From Anaerolineales bacterium (lineage in GTDB: Bacteria > Chloroflexota > Anaerolineae > Anaerolineales > UBA11657): a stretch of DNA of 6,380 bases. The DNA lies in assembly GCA_947503585.1 (NCBI GenBank), contig CANNEJ010000093.1, positions 1 through 6,380 of the forward strand, written 5' to 3'. Every line of letters begins with the position of its first letter. Position 1 is the stretch's first letter. Below the pieces are notes generated by a model that saw nothing but the letters and a program-made list of their open reading frames with translations, was not told where the DNA came from and did no database searches. A program made the position numbers and the translations under genes. Shown piece by piece: positions 1 through 6,235 of the stretch.

Positions 1-795
1 CACTATGCGCAGCATGAGCTGACGGCGCAGCTTTCCGGCGCCGTGGGCAATTACACGGTGCTGCCGCCGCGCGTGGAAGCGCTGCTGGCCGCGGAACTGA
101 GCTTGCCGGTGGAGCCGGTGAGCACGCAAGTTATTCCGCGTGACCGGCTGGCAAAGCTGGTTGGCATCAATGCACTTTATGCGGGCGGGCTGGAACGGCT
201 GGTAACAGAGATCCGGCTGCTGCAGCGCTCAGAGGTGGGCGAGATGGCCGAGGGCTTTGGCGCCGGGCAGCGCGGCTCGTCCACCATGCCGCACAAGCGC
301 AACCCGGTGGCCAGCGAGAACCTGACCGGCATCAGCCGCGTGCTGCGCTCGCATGTGGAGATTGCGCTGCAAAATATTGTGCTGTGGCACGAGCGCGACA
401 TCTCGCACTCGGCCGCTGAGCGTTTGTATCTTCCCGATAATCTGGGGTTGGTGGTGTACAGTTTGCGCCGCCTGCAGCAGTTGCTGGCCGGCCTGCACAT
501 CGACCGGGATGCCATGCGCGCGCGGGTTACGGCTGCGCCCGGCGTGCAATCGAGCTACTACTTGCACCAGCTGCTGCAGCGCACAACTGCCAGCCGCGAG
601 GAACTGTACGCGCGCATTCAGGCGCTTGCGTTTGCGGCGGGCACGGACGGCGGAGATTTGGGCGCCCAGCTGGAGCTGGAATTCAAAGTGCAACTGCCGC
701 GTTTGGGCTATGCGGAAATGCTGGCGCACTATCAAACCCAATATGAAGCGGTGAAACTGCGTGTGCAGCCCCCCGCTGCGGAGCAAGAACAATGA
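1..795 (+). CDS. purB: Adenylosuccinate lyase, C-terminal part (5' end outside window)
   Basis: Adenylosuccinate lyase cleaves fumarate from SAICAR and from adenylosuccinate, in de novo purine synthesis and in the IMP-to-AMP step; it is a cytosolic homotetramer of the fumarase/aspartase superfamily. The reading frame is open from base 1, so the gene runs in from the left; a GTG at 43 is internal (it lies in the conserved LSGAVG stretch) and is not the start. Visible are 264 codons. The superfamily signature loop GSSTMPHKRNP, with the catalytic serine, lies at fragment residues 92-102. It is followed by the PurB-typical LWHERDISHS and a helical C-terminal domain. The motif spacing matches the short (about 430-residue) Bacillus-type PurB, so roughly the first 165-170 residues, including the catalytic histidines of the N-terminal half, are missing. 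The stop overlaps the next gene start by four bases (ATGA), implying one transcript and translational coupling. Confidence 0.96.
   Translation, partial: HYAQHELTAQLSGAVGNYTVLPPRVEALLAAELSLPVEPVSTQVIPRDRLAKLVGINALYAGGLERLVTEIRLLQRSEVGEMAEGFGAGQRGSSTMPHKRNPVASENLTGISRVLRSHVEIALQNIVLWHERDISHSAAERLYLPDNLGLVVYSLRRLQQLLAGLHIDRDAMRARVTAAPGVQSSYYLHQLLQRTTASREELYARIQALAFAAGTDGGDLGAQLELEFKVQLPRLGYAEMLAHYQTQYEAVKLRVQPPAAEQEQ
780..783 (+). promoter_or_regulatory. Shine-Dalgarno GGAG for guaC
   Basis: A GGAG lies inside the last codons of purB, 8 bases before the ATG at 792. It supports that ATG as the start and shows that guaC can recruit ribosomes itself despite the ATGA overlap with purB. Confidence 0.6.
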
Positions 796-1808
796 AACAG
801 GCCATTACCTATGACGACGTGCTGCTGGTGCCATCGTACAACCACTACGAATCGCGCAAGCTGGTCGATACGAGTGTGACCGATCGCAGCGGCAAGCTAA
901 GCATGCGGCTGCCGGTGCTGACTGCCAATATGGATACAGTCACCGAGCATGCCATGGCCAACTTTATCGGCGAGCGCGGCGGCATGGGCGTGCTGCACCG
1001 CTTCATGCCAATTGAACGCAACGTGGCCGAGTACCGCCTGTGCCGCTTTCCGACGGCCGTCTCCGTGGGCTGTGCGCGCGTGGATGTGGAGCGGGCGGCC
1101 GCGCTGCTGGGGGCGGGTGCGCAATACTTTTGCATTGATGTGGCGCATGCGCATGCCAAGTATGTGGGGCGCACACTAAAGACCATGCGCGAGCTGGTGG
1201 GCGAGAACGCCTGCATCATCGCCGGCAATGTGGCCACCTATGCCGGCGCTGACTATCTGGCTTCCTGCGGCGCCGATGTGATCAAGGTGGGCATTGGCGG
1301 CGGAGCGGTGTGCACGACGCGCATCAAGACCGGCTTTGGCGTTCCCAATCTCACTGCCATACAAGAGTGTGCCCGCGTGGACCGTTCGCTAATTGCCGAT
1401 GGCGGCATTCGCACGGCGGGGGATATTGTGAAGGCGCTTGCCTTTGGCGCGGACTTTGTGATGGTGGGCAGCATGCTGGCGGGCACCCGCGTTACGCCCG
1501 GTGCGGTTCTCAACCGCACGGTGAATGGCGCCGAGCAAAAGTTCAAGTCCTATCGGGGCATGGCCAGTGCAGAAGTGCAGGAGGACTTTCACGGCGGCAT
1601 GGCAGACTGGAAAACGGCCGAGGGCGTGGCGATGGAAGTGCCGTATCGGGATGATGAAGAGGCAATTGTGGCCGACATTGTGGGCGGGCTGCGCTCCGGC
1701 ATGACATACGGCGGCGCGGCAACCGTGCGCGAACTGCAACGCAAGCTGGATTGGGTGCTGGTGACCGGTGCCGGTCGCACCGAAAGTTTGCCGCACCGGC
1801 TGCTGTGA
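792..1808 (+). CDS. guaC: GMP reductase (IMPDH/GMPR family, no CBS domains)
   Basis: Probably converts GMP to IMP with NADPH, returning guanine nucleotides to the shared IMP pool. The 338-residue protein is a single TIM barrel. YDDVLLVP is at residues 7-14, the nucleotide-cofactor strand ANMDTVTE at 45-52, IAGNVAT at 143-149, the phosphate/catalytic loop KVGIGGGAVCTTR at 165-177 with catalytic Cys174, and ADGG at 202-205. The CBS pair of most IMP dehydrogenases is absent and the length fits GMP reductase (326-348 residues). The flap is short, has no Arg-Tyr pair (the IMPDH catalytic base), and reads GGMADWKTAEG (268-278), close to the GGVAEYRASEG of classical GMP reductases, with Glu277 in the place of their catalytic Glu. 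However, the next residue is Val rather than Lys, and SYRGM (253-257) and the C-terminal TGAGRTES (325-332) look IMPDH-like. GMP reductase is therefore favoured, but an IMP dehydrogenase-type activity is not excluded. The ATG is preceded by GGAG and overlaps purB. Confidence 0.85.
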   Translation: MKQAITYDDVLLVPSYNHYESRKLVDTSVTDRSGKLSMRLPVLTANMDTVTEHAMANFIGERGGMGVLHRFMPIERNVAEYRLCRFPTAVSVGCARVDVERAAALLGAGAQYFCIDVAHAHAKYVGRTLKTMRELVGENACIIAGNVATYAGADYLASCGADVIKVGIGGGAVCTTRIKTGFGVPNLTAIQECARVDRSLIADGGIRTAGDIVKALAFGADFVMVGSMLAGTRVTPGAVLNRTVNGAEQKFKSYRGMASAEVQEDFHGGMADWKTAEGVAMEVPYRDDEEAIVADIVGGLRSGMTYGGAATVRELQRKLDWVLVTGAGRTESLPHRLL

Positions 1809-1839
1809 TGGGGCGGGCCTGGGTCGGGTGTTAGGTACT

Positions 1840-1863
1840 GCGCCCTGTTAATGATCGGGGCGC
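1840..1863 (+). other. GC-rich stem-loop between guaC and the next gene
   Basis: An inverted repeat pairs 1840-1847 with 1856-1863: six G-C pairs, one G-U wobble and one more G-C pair, around the 8-base AT-rich loop TTAATGAT. No T-run follows, so it is not a standard intrinsic terminator. It ends 15 bases before the GTG start at 1879. It could attenuate read-through, stabilise the 3' end of the purB-guaC message, or affect translation of the downstream gene. The rest of the 70-base gap shows no convincing promoter. Confidence 0.4.
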
Positions 1864-1878
1864 GCAGCCGGATTTCAA

Positions 1879-2913
1879 GTGACTGAAGCTAAGCCGCCTG
1901 CGGGTGCGGAGCGCGCCGCGGCCCTGGGCTTGTTGCGCGGTGTGCGACCGGCCGGCCTGCCGTGTTTTAGCGGCCTGTGCAGCGTTAGCGCAGCCGGGCT
2001 GGCGCACAGCGGCGCACGCTTCGGGTCAGTGCACGCCGATGCGAGCAAGCTGGCCGCGGCTGCTGCCACCAGCCTGCATGTGTTCGGGCTTGCTTCGGTG
2101 AGTGTGCCGCTGGACCTGTGCGTGGAAGCTGAGGCGCTCGGCGCGCAGGTGGACTTTTGTGCGGACGCTGAGCCGCCACAGTATCCGCGTGTACCGCAAT
2201 TTCCGCTGGCGAAACTTTCCGACTTGCAAATTGACCCGCGCCCGGTGGCGGAGCTGGGGCGCGTGAATGTGGTCGCGCAGGCCATTCGCTTGCTGGTGCA
2301 AAGCGCGGGGCAGCAAGCGCTGGTTGGTGCGTGGGTGCCCGGCCCGTTTACGCTGGCGCTGTATCTGGTGGATGGCGAAGCATTGCTAAACCAAATTGTG
2401 GAAGAGCCCGTTGCTGTGAGCACAAGCTTGCTGCAGCTGGCGGATTTTATTGCGCGGGTGGCGCGGGTGTATCTGGATGCCGGTGCAGACTTTATTACCG
2501 TGCACGAGATGGGCGGCTCGCCGGGTTATGTGGGCCTGCGCACTTTTCGGCGCGTGGTGCAGGCGCCACTGCAGCAACTGCTGCAGGCGCTGCCGGCACC
2601 GCGCGTGCTGAGCATGTGCGGCAAGCTGGACGCGGCGCTGGGTTTGCTGGCGGGCCTTGCCGCTGAGGCCATCAACATAGACCACTTGACGGATGCGGCG
2701 GCGGCACGCGCCGCGCTCGCCCCGGGGCAGCTGCTGTTTGGCAACATTGATCCGGAAGGTGTGCTGGCGCATGGCACGCCCGCACAGGTGCGCACGGCGG
2801 TGTTGGCTGCCGCTGCGCATGTGGATGCAATCTGGCCCGGCTGTGATTTGGATTTGAGCGCGCCGGACGCCAACCTGCTGGCCATGGTGGCGGCGGCGCG
2901 CAGCGCGCGGTAG
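1879..2913 (+). CDS. Uroporphyrinogen decarboxylase superfamily protein, MtaA/MtbA/CmuA-like
   Basis: A 344-residue TIM-barrel protein of the URO-D/MtaA superfamily, whose members either decarboxylate uroporphyrinogen III or move methyl groups from methylcobamides to thiols. True HemE motifs near the N-terminus (the RQAGR type) are absent. The resemblance is to methylcobamide methyltransferases: VPLDLCVEAEALGAQV (76-91), an internal WVPGPFT (152-158), GADFITVHE (202-210), and a C-terminal block with SMCG (245-248), FGNIDP (287-292) and WPGCDLDLSAPDANLLAMV (319-337). In MtaA/MtbA a His-X-Cys plus a distant Cys bind zinc; here Cys247 and Cys322 are kept, 75 residues apart as expected, but the His position is Ser245. 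The substrate is unknown, and no corrinoid protein or other methyltransferase lies in the window. The start is GTG, with only a weak GGA six bases upstream, and fits the family's N-terminal length (helix ending in LLRG). It may be co-transcribed with guaC across the 70-base gap. Confidence 0.8.
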   Translation: MTEAKPPAGAERAAALGLLRGVRPAGLPCFSGLCSVSAAGLAHSGARFGSVHADASKLAAAAATSLHVFGLASVSVPLDLCVEAEALGAQVDFCADAEPPQYPRVPQFPLAKLSDLQIDPRPVAELGRVNVVAQAIRLLVQSAGQQALVGAWVPGPFTLALYLVDGEALLNQIVEEPVAVSTSLLQLADFIARVARVYLDAGADFITVHEMGGSPGYVGLRTFRRVVQAPLQQLLQALPAPRVLSMCGKLDAALGLLAGLAAEAINIDHLTDAAAARAALAPGQLLFGNIDPEGVLAHGTPAQVRTAVLAAAAHVDAIWPGCDLDLSAPDANLLAMVAAARSAR

Positions 2914-2958
2914 CCTGCAGCGCGGCAGCTGTTTTCAAATTAGCAGACGCGATTATTT

Positions 2959-2987
2959 ATTGCGGGCTTGCCGGCCGCGCCCGCAAT
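2959..2987. terminator. Possible bidirectional terminator in the convergent spacer
   Basis: A perfect 9-bp inverted repeat (ATTGCGGGC at 2959-2967, GCCCGCAAT at 2979-2987) with an 11-base loop sits in the 114-base gap between two convergent genes. The position and the strong GC stem suit a shared transcript end. No T-run follows on either strand, so it is not a canonical intrinsic terminator and could instead be a 3'-end stabilising hairpin used with Rho. A weaker 4-bp stem (2915-2918 with 2925-2928) followed shortly by TTTT lies just after the + strand stop codon. Confidence 0.45.
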
Positions 2988-3017
2988 CGTGAAGTGCGGA
3001 CTAGGCTCTAACTGAAC

Positions 3018-3043
3018 GCTGCGCAGCTTACTGCTTGCGCAGC
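3018..3043 (-). other. Hairpin spanning the stop codon of the permease gene
   Basis: GCTGCGC (3018-3024) pairs with GCGCAGC (3037-3043). Inside it AGC (3025-3027) pairs with GCT (3033-3035), leaving one bulged base (3036) and a 5-base loop that holds the TAA stop codon (3028-3030 on the - strand). It would form in the permease mRNA. With the 2959-2987 repeat it makes two stable structures at the 3' end of this transcript. No U-tract follows it. Confidence 0.4.
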
Positions 3044-5532
3044 AGCGCGGCCGGTGAAACCTGCGAAAGCCGGCGCGCGGCCACCACCGCCACAACGGTG
3101 GCGGCGATAAACAAAAAAGCCACGGCGCCAATCACCAGCGGCGAGAAGTAGTACTGCGTGAATTCAAACAACTCGCGGTTGAGCACCAGCACCGTCACAT
3201 GTGAGATCACCACGCCCAGCACAGCGGCAAAAGTAAGGCCGGTGAGCGACTCGCGCACAAACAACCCGAACAGCAGCGGCCGCGGCGCGCCCACCGCCGT
3301 GAATACCAGCATGTCATTGGTGCGCTCGCGCACGGCCGCGGCCAGCAGTGACACAATCATCAACAGCCCCAGCACAAAAGCCGGCACCGCGGCAGCCGCC
3401 ACCGCCGCGCCCAGCAGCGTCACAACGCGCGTCACCAGCTCAATGATGTCCGCTGTGGGCAATGCAGAAACATTCGGGTAGCGCTCCACCAGCTTTGAGA
3501 TCATGCCATTGATCTCAGCCGGCGGCAGGAAGCCATAGCCAAAAGCCGAGCGCGGAATGTCTGCAAGTACATCCGGCGAGTAGACGAGGAAGAAAAACGG
3601 CAGGCCGCTTGTTGACTGCAGAGTGCGCAGGCTGGTAACTTTGGCGGTCACCGGAAAGCCCTGCACTAAAAATGTGAGAGACGAGCCAAGGGCAATGTTT
3701 GCACGCTCGGCAAATTCGCGCTCCACAGAAATCTCGCCGCGGCCGCTGGCACCATGCCATGTGCCGGCAGTAATCTCTTCGCCTTCAATTAGGTCAGCGC
3801 GATAGGTCAGGTTGAACTCGCGCGTTAGTTCATCGTTCCTTCGCGCGCCTGATTCCCCGACTTTTACGCCATCGCGCTCTGCAAACCGCCCGCGCACCAC
3901 CGGGAACATGCGCCAGCTGTCGCCCACCATGGCAGCCACGCCCTGCTCCTGGTCCGGCTGCACATCCAGCAGGTACAGGTTGGGCGCATCGGCCCGGAAC
4001 TGGCCGCGCAGGTTGCCAAGCACATTGGCCTCCAGCAAGATGATGGTGGACACGGCGCCCACGGCAATTGCCAGCGAAGCCACGGCTGATGTGAACACCG
4101 GCCCTTGATGGTGCACGAAGGCGATGATGGCGCGCGTTTGAAAACTAAAGCCAGCGCGCTGCTTGTGCAGCACTTTCACCAGCGCGTGTGTGAGCAGGGC
4201 TATGCCGGCGAAGCTGCCGAGGATGACGGCGACTGCCGTGCCTGCCACGGCTGCGCTGCCGGTAAGCTGCCACACGCCGCCGCCAATTGCCACAAGCGAG
4301 AGCGCCAGGAAGGGCAGCTCATGCATGGCCGTGGAAGCCGCAGCGGACTGGGTGTAACCGCCCAGCAAAATTTTCGGCTCGGTGCGCGAGATGCGCACCA
4401 GAAAACCCAGCCCGGCCATCAGCGCCAGCGCCAGCGAAAACAGCGTCACCGCCGGAATGTTGGCAGTCAGTACATCCGGCTCCAGCGGACGCTCCAGCAG
4501 TTTAGAAACATAGGGCAGCGCAGCCGCTGCGCCCAGGTTGCCCAGCAGTGCGCCCGCCGCACCGCCCGCCAGCGCCACTGCGGCAATGATCACCGCGAAG
4601 ATGACAGCCAGCGCGCGCCGCGCGATGCCCAGGGCGCGCATGATAGCTGCTGTGCGCGTGAGCGCTGCCAGCAGGTATGCCAGGTTTACGCGGATGTTCA
4701 CCGCAGCCAGAAAGAGCGCCAGCACGATGACGGTGAAGAAGAAGCGCTGGCCGGCTTGGGTTGCGCGCAGCAAATTCTCCGGCCCGCGCGTGGCAACCGC
4801 CACCCGCGCGCCGTCAGCAACGAAGTGCTCCTCAATGCGCTCTGTAAGCCGCGCCTCGGCACTGCGGCTGAGGCCGGCCGGAAAGCGCAGCAGCAGTTTG
4901 TTGCTGACGCGGCTGTTCTCGCGCGTGATGCCGGTGCGCTGCCAGCCCGCCTCGGTGGCCAGCAGCGGCGGCCCGAGGCGGAAGCCGCTGCCCAGCTCAT
5001 CCGGCTCGCGCATGATGATGTTTTCAACAATGAAGCTGCCATCGCCAACCATAATGCTGTCGCCGATAGCCGCTTGCAAACGGCGCGCCAGCAACTGGCT
5101 GGCAAAAATACCGCCGGCGGAAGGCAGCAGCGGTTGCGCCTGTTCCAGTTGCAATGCGCCATACAGCGGGTAGGCGTTGCCCGCAATTTTTGCGCTTGCC
5201 AGCGCGGTGGGATAGGTGCCATCTGCGCTTACCAGCGCCGTATTCAGGCTGCGCGTCATCACCAGCATCTCGGTGGTGCGCGCCAGCCGCACGCCGGCTG
5301 CCAGCGCTTCCAAAATCACGGGGTCCGTTTCAGCATCCACGCGCGTGGAGGATGAGATGGAAACATCGCCGCCAATCAGCACGTTGCTTTCGGCGCGCAG
5401 AAAGCGCTCGGCGCTTTGCACAATGCCCAGCACGGCTGCCAATGCAAACGCGCCCACGGCCAGCGAGAGGCCGGTAATCAGCAGCCGCGCTGCATTGCGG
5501 CGCAAGATGCGCGCAGCCAGCCGCAGAATCAT
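3028..5532 (-). CDS. ybbP: ABC transporter permease, FtsX/MacB type, YbbP-like
   Basis: The 834-residue inner-membrane subunit of a type VII (MacB/LolCDE-like) ABC system, the size of E. coli YbbP (about 800). Hydrophobic stretches suggest ten transmembrane helices: near 15-37, 264-289, 307-332, 358-380, 406-424, 430-452, 478-502, 705-731, 755-785 and 799-820. Two large extracytoplasmic domains lie at about 40-260 and 505-700, the duplicated FtsX architecture. The second periplasmic domain carries YbbP-like stretches: PNLYLLDV (517-524), PVVRGRF (544-550), LTREFNLTYR (569-578), and AERANIALGSSLTF (608-621) followed by AKVTSLR (630-636). Such permeases couple cytoplasmic ATP hydrolysis to mechanical work or to extraction of lipophilic substrates in the periplasm; the substrate is not shown by sequence. 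The ATG overlaps the ATPase stop (ATGA) and is preceded by GGAG. The reading frame is intact, with no sign of decay. Confidence 0.92.
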   Translation of the reverse strand: MILRLAARILRRNAARLLITGLSLAVGAFALAAVLGIVQSAERFLRAESNVLIGGDVSISSSTRVDAETDPVILEALAAGVRLARTTEMLVMTRSLNTALVSADGTYPTALASAKIAGNAYPLYGALQLEQAQPLLPSAGGIFASQLLARRLQAAIGDSIMVGDGSFIVENIIMREPDELGSGFRLGPPLLATEAGWQRTGITRENSRVSNKLLLRFPAGLSRSAEARLTERIEEHFVADGARVAVATRGPENLLRATQAGQRFFFTVIVLALFLAAVNIRVNLAYLLAALTRTAAIMRALGIARRALAVIFAVIIAAVALAGGAAGALLGNLGAAAALPYVSKLLERPLEPDVLTANIPAVTLFSLALALMAGLGFLVRISRTEPKILLGGYTQSAAASTAMHELPFLALSLVAIGGGVWQLTGSAAVAGTAVAVILGSFAGIALLTHALVKVLHKQRAGFSFQTRAIIAFVHHQGPVFTSAVASLAIAVGAVSTIILLEANVLGNLRGQFRADAPNLYLLDVQPDQEQGVAAMVGDSWRMFPVVRGRFAERDGVKVGESGARRNDELTREFNLTYRADLIEGEEITAGTWHGASGRGEISVEREFAERANIALGSSLTFLVQGFPVTAKVTSLRTLQSTSGLPFFFLVYSPDVLADIPRSAFGYGFLPPAEINGMISKLVERYPNVSALPTADIIELVTRVVTLLGAAVAAAAVPAFVLGLLMIVSLLAAAVRERTNDMLVFTAVGAPRPLLFGLFVRESLTGLTFAAVLGVVISHVTVLVLNRELFEFTQYYFSPLVIGAVAFLFIAATVVAVVAARRLSQVSPAALLRKQ

Positions 5533-6197
5533 TTGCCGGACTCCGCGGTCAGCACGCCGTTTTCCAGGCGCATGATGCGGTCGGCGTGGCGCGCAAACTC
5601 CGGGTCGTGCGTTACCAGCACCAGCGTCTTCTTGCGCTCGCGCACGCCCTGCAGCAGCATTTCGGTTATCTCGCCGCCGGTGTGGCGGTCAAGGTTGCCG
5701 GTGGGCTCGTCTGCAAACAGGATGGGCGTGTCTTGCGCCAGCGCGCGCGCAATTGCCACGCGCTGCTCCTCGCCGCCGGAAAGCTGGCCGGGCAGATGGT
5801 GCAGGCGGTGGCTGAGCCCCACCGCATGCAGCGCTTCCGCAGCCACGGCGTGCGCTGCACTGCCGCGGATCTCAAGCGGCAGCATCACATTCTCCAGCGC
5901 GGTGAACGCCGGCACCAGCTCGAAAGACTGGAACACAATTGCCAGCTGCCGGTTGCGCAGCTGCGCCAGCTCGCTTTCGGTTAGCGCGGTTGCATCGCGG
6001 CCGTTAAGCACCAGTTGGCCGGAGTCGGGCCGGTCCATGCAGGCCATTACGGACAGCAGCGTGGACTTGCCGGAGCCGGATGCCCCCACAATTGCCACCG
6101 AAGCGCCGGCAGCAACTTCCAAATTTACGCCGCGCAGCACATCCACAACCGTGGCGCCTTGGCGATATGATTTCATTATGTTTGACAGTTGGATCAT
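5529..6197 (-). CDS. ybbA: ABC transporter ATP-binding protein, YbbA/LolD-like
   Basis: The 222-residue cytoplasmic ATPase that drives the downstream YbbP-like permease. All ABC motifs are present: Walker A GASGSGKST (38-46), Q-loop Gln90 in FQSFELVP, signature LSGGE (139-143), Walker B ILFADE (159-164), D-loop GNLD (167-170) and switch His197 in VTHD. Motifs particular to YbbA are HLPGQLSGGE and DEPTGNLDRHTG. The residue after LSGGE is Glu instead of the usual Gln, and ACMDRP (52-57) replaces the common AGLDRP. The start at 6197 gives the family-typical N-terminus MIQLSNIMKSYRQG. Longer in-frame starts (ATG at 6230, or further up to 6263) add an atypical proline-containing extension and would run into the divergent ORF. 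No Shine-Dalgarno sequence precedes 6197. The stop overlaps the permease start by four bases, so the two are one operon. Confidence 0.94.
   Translation of the reverse strand: MIQLSNIMKSYRQGATVVDVLRGVNLEVAAGASVAIVGASGSGKSTLLSVMACMDRPDSGQLVLNGRDATALTESELAQLRNRQLAIVFQSFELVPAFTALENVMLPLEIRGSAAHAVAAEALHAVGLSHRLHHLPGQLSGGEEQRVAIARALAQDTPILFADEPTGNLDRHTGGEITEMLLQGVRERKKTLVLVTHDPEFARHADRIMRLENGVLTAESGK
5541..5544 (-). promoter_or_regulatory. Shine-Dalgarno GGAG for the permease
   Basis: Read on the - strand, GGAG lies inside the 3' end of the ATPase gene, 8 bases before the permease ATG at 5532. The geometry (GGAG, 8 bases, ATGA overlap) is the same as at the purB-guaC junction, which supports both start choices. 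Confidence 0.6.
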
Positions 6198-6210
6198 AGG
6201 GGGCGAGTGT
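6182..6210 (+). promoter_or_regulatory. Candidate promoter for the divergent lipoprotein ORF
   Basis: A perfect sigma-70 -35 hexamer TTGACA lies at 6182-6187, pointing towards the ORF at 6234. At 17 bases' spacing the -10 position (6205-6210, GAGTGT) is poor, so this may be chance. The -35 would sit inside the first codons of the divergent ATPase gene. Confidence 0.2.
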
Positions 6211-6235
6211 ACCGTTTTGAATGGCGGCATGCCAT
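6206..6235 (-). promoter_or_regulatory. Candidate promoter for the ABC operon
   Basis: On the - strand, ATGGCA (6230-6235) and TACACT (6206-6211) each match 4 of 6 positions of the sigma-70 boxes, with an 18-base spacer. Transcription would begin within a few bases of the ATG at 6197, giving an almost leaderless message, consistent with the missing ribosome-binding site. The evidence is weak and motif-based only. Confidence 0.2.

Noticed and set aside
43..45. GTG as the start of the first gene
   Set aside because: The same frame is open back to base 1 and encodes conserved PurB sequence across this codon, so the gene is truncated by the window edge rather than starting here.
229..792. A 187-codon open frame antisense to purB
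   Set aside because: It shows no domain and the composition of a shadow frame, and the + strand carries unambiguous PurB motifs throughout.
1763..1776. Near-palindrome GACCGG-TG-CCGGTC near the end of guaC
   Set aside because: It lies inside conserved coding sequence (the VTGAGR region) and such GC-rich palindromes are frequent at this base composition, so no separate role is supported.
4105..5355. A 416-codon open frame on the + strand, antisense to the permease gene
   Set aside because: It is rich in Gln, Arg, His and Ala with no recognisable domain, and lies wholly opposite a well-conserved permease. Long antisense frames are expected in GC-rich coding DNA.
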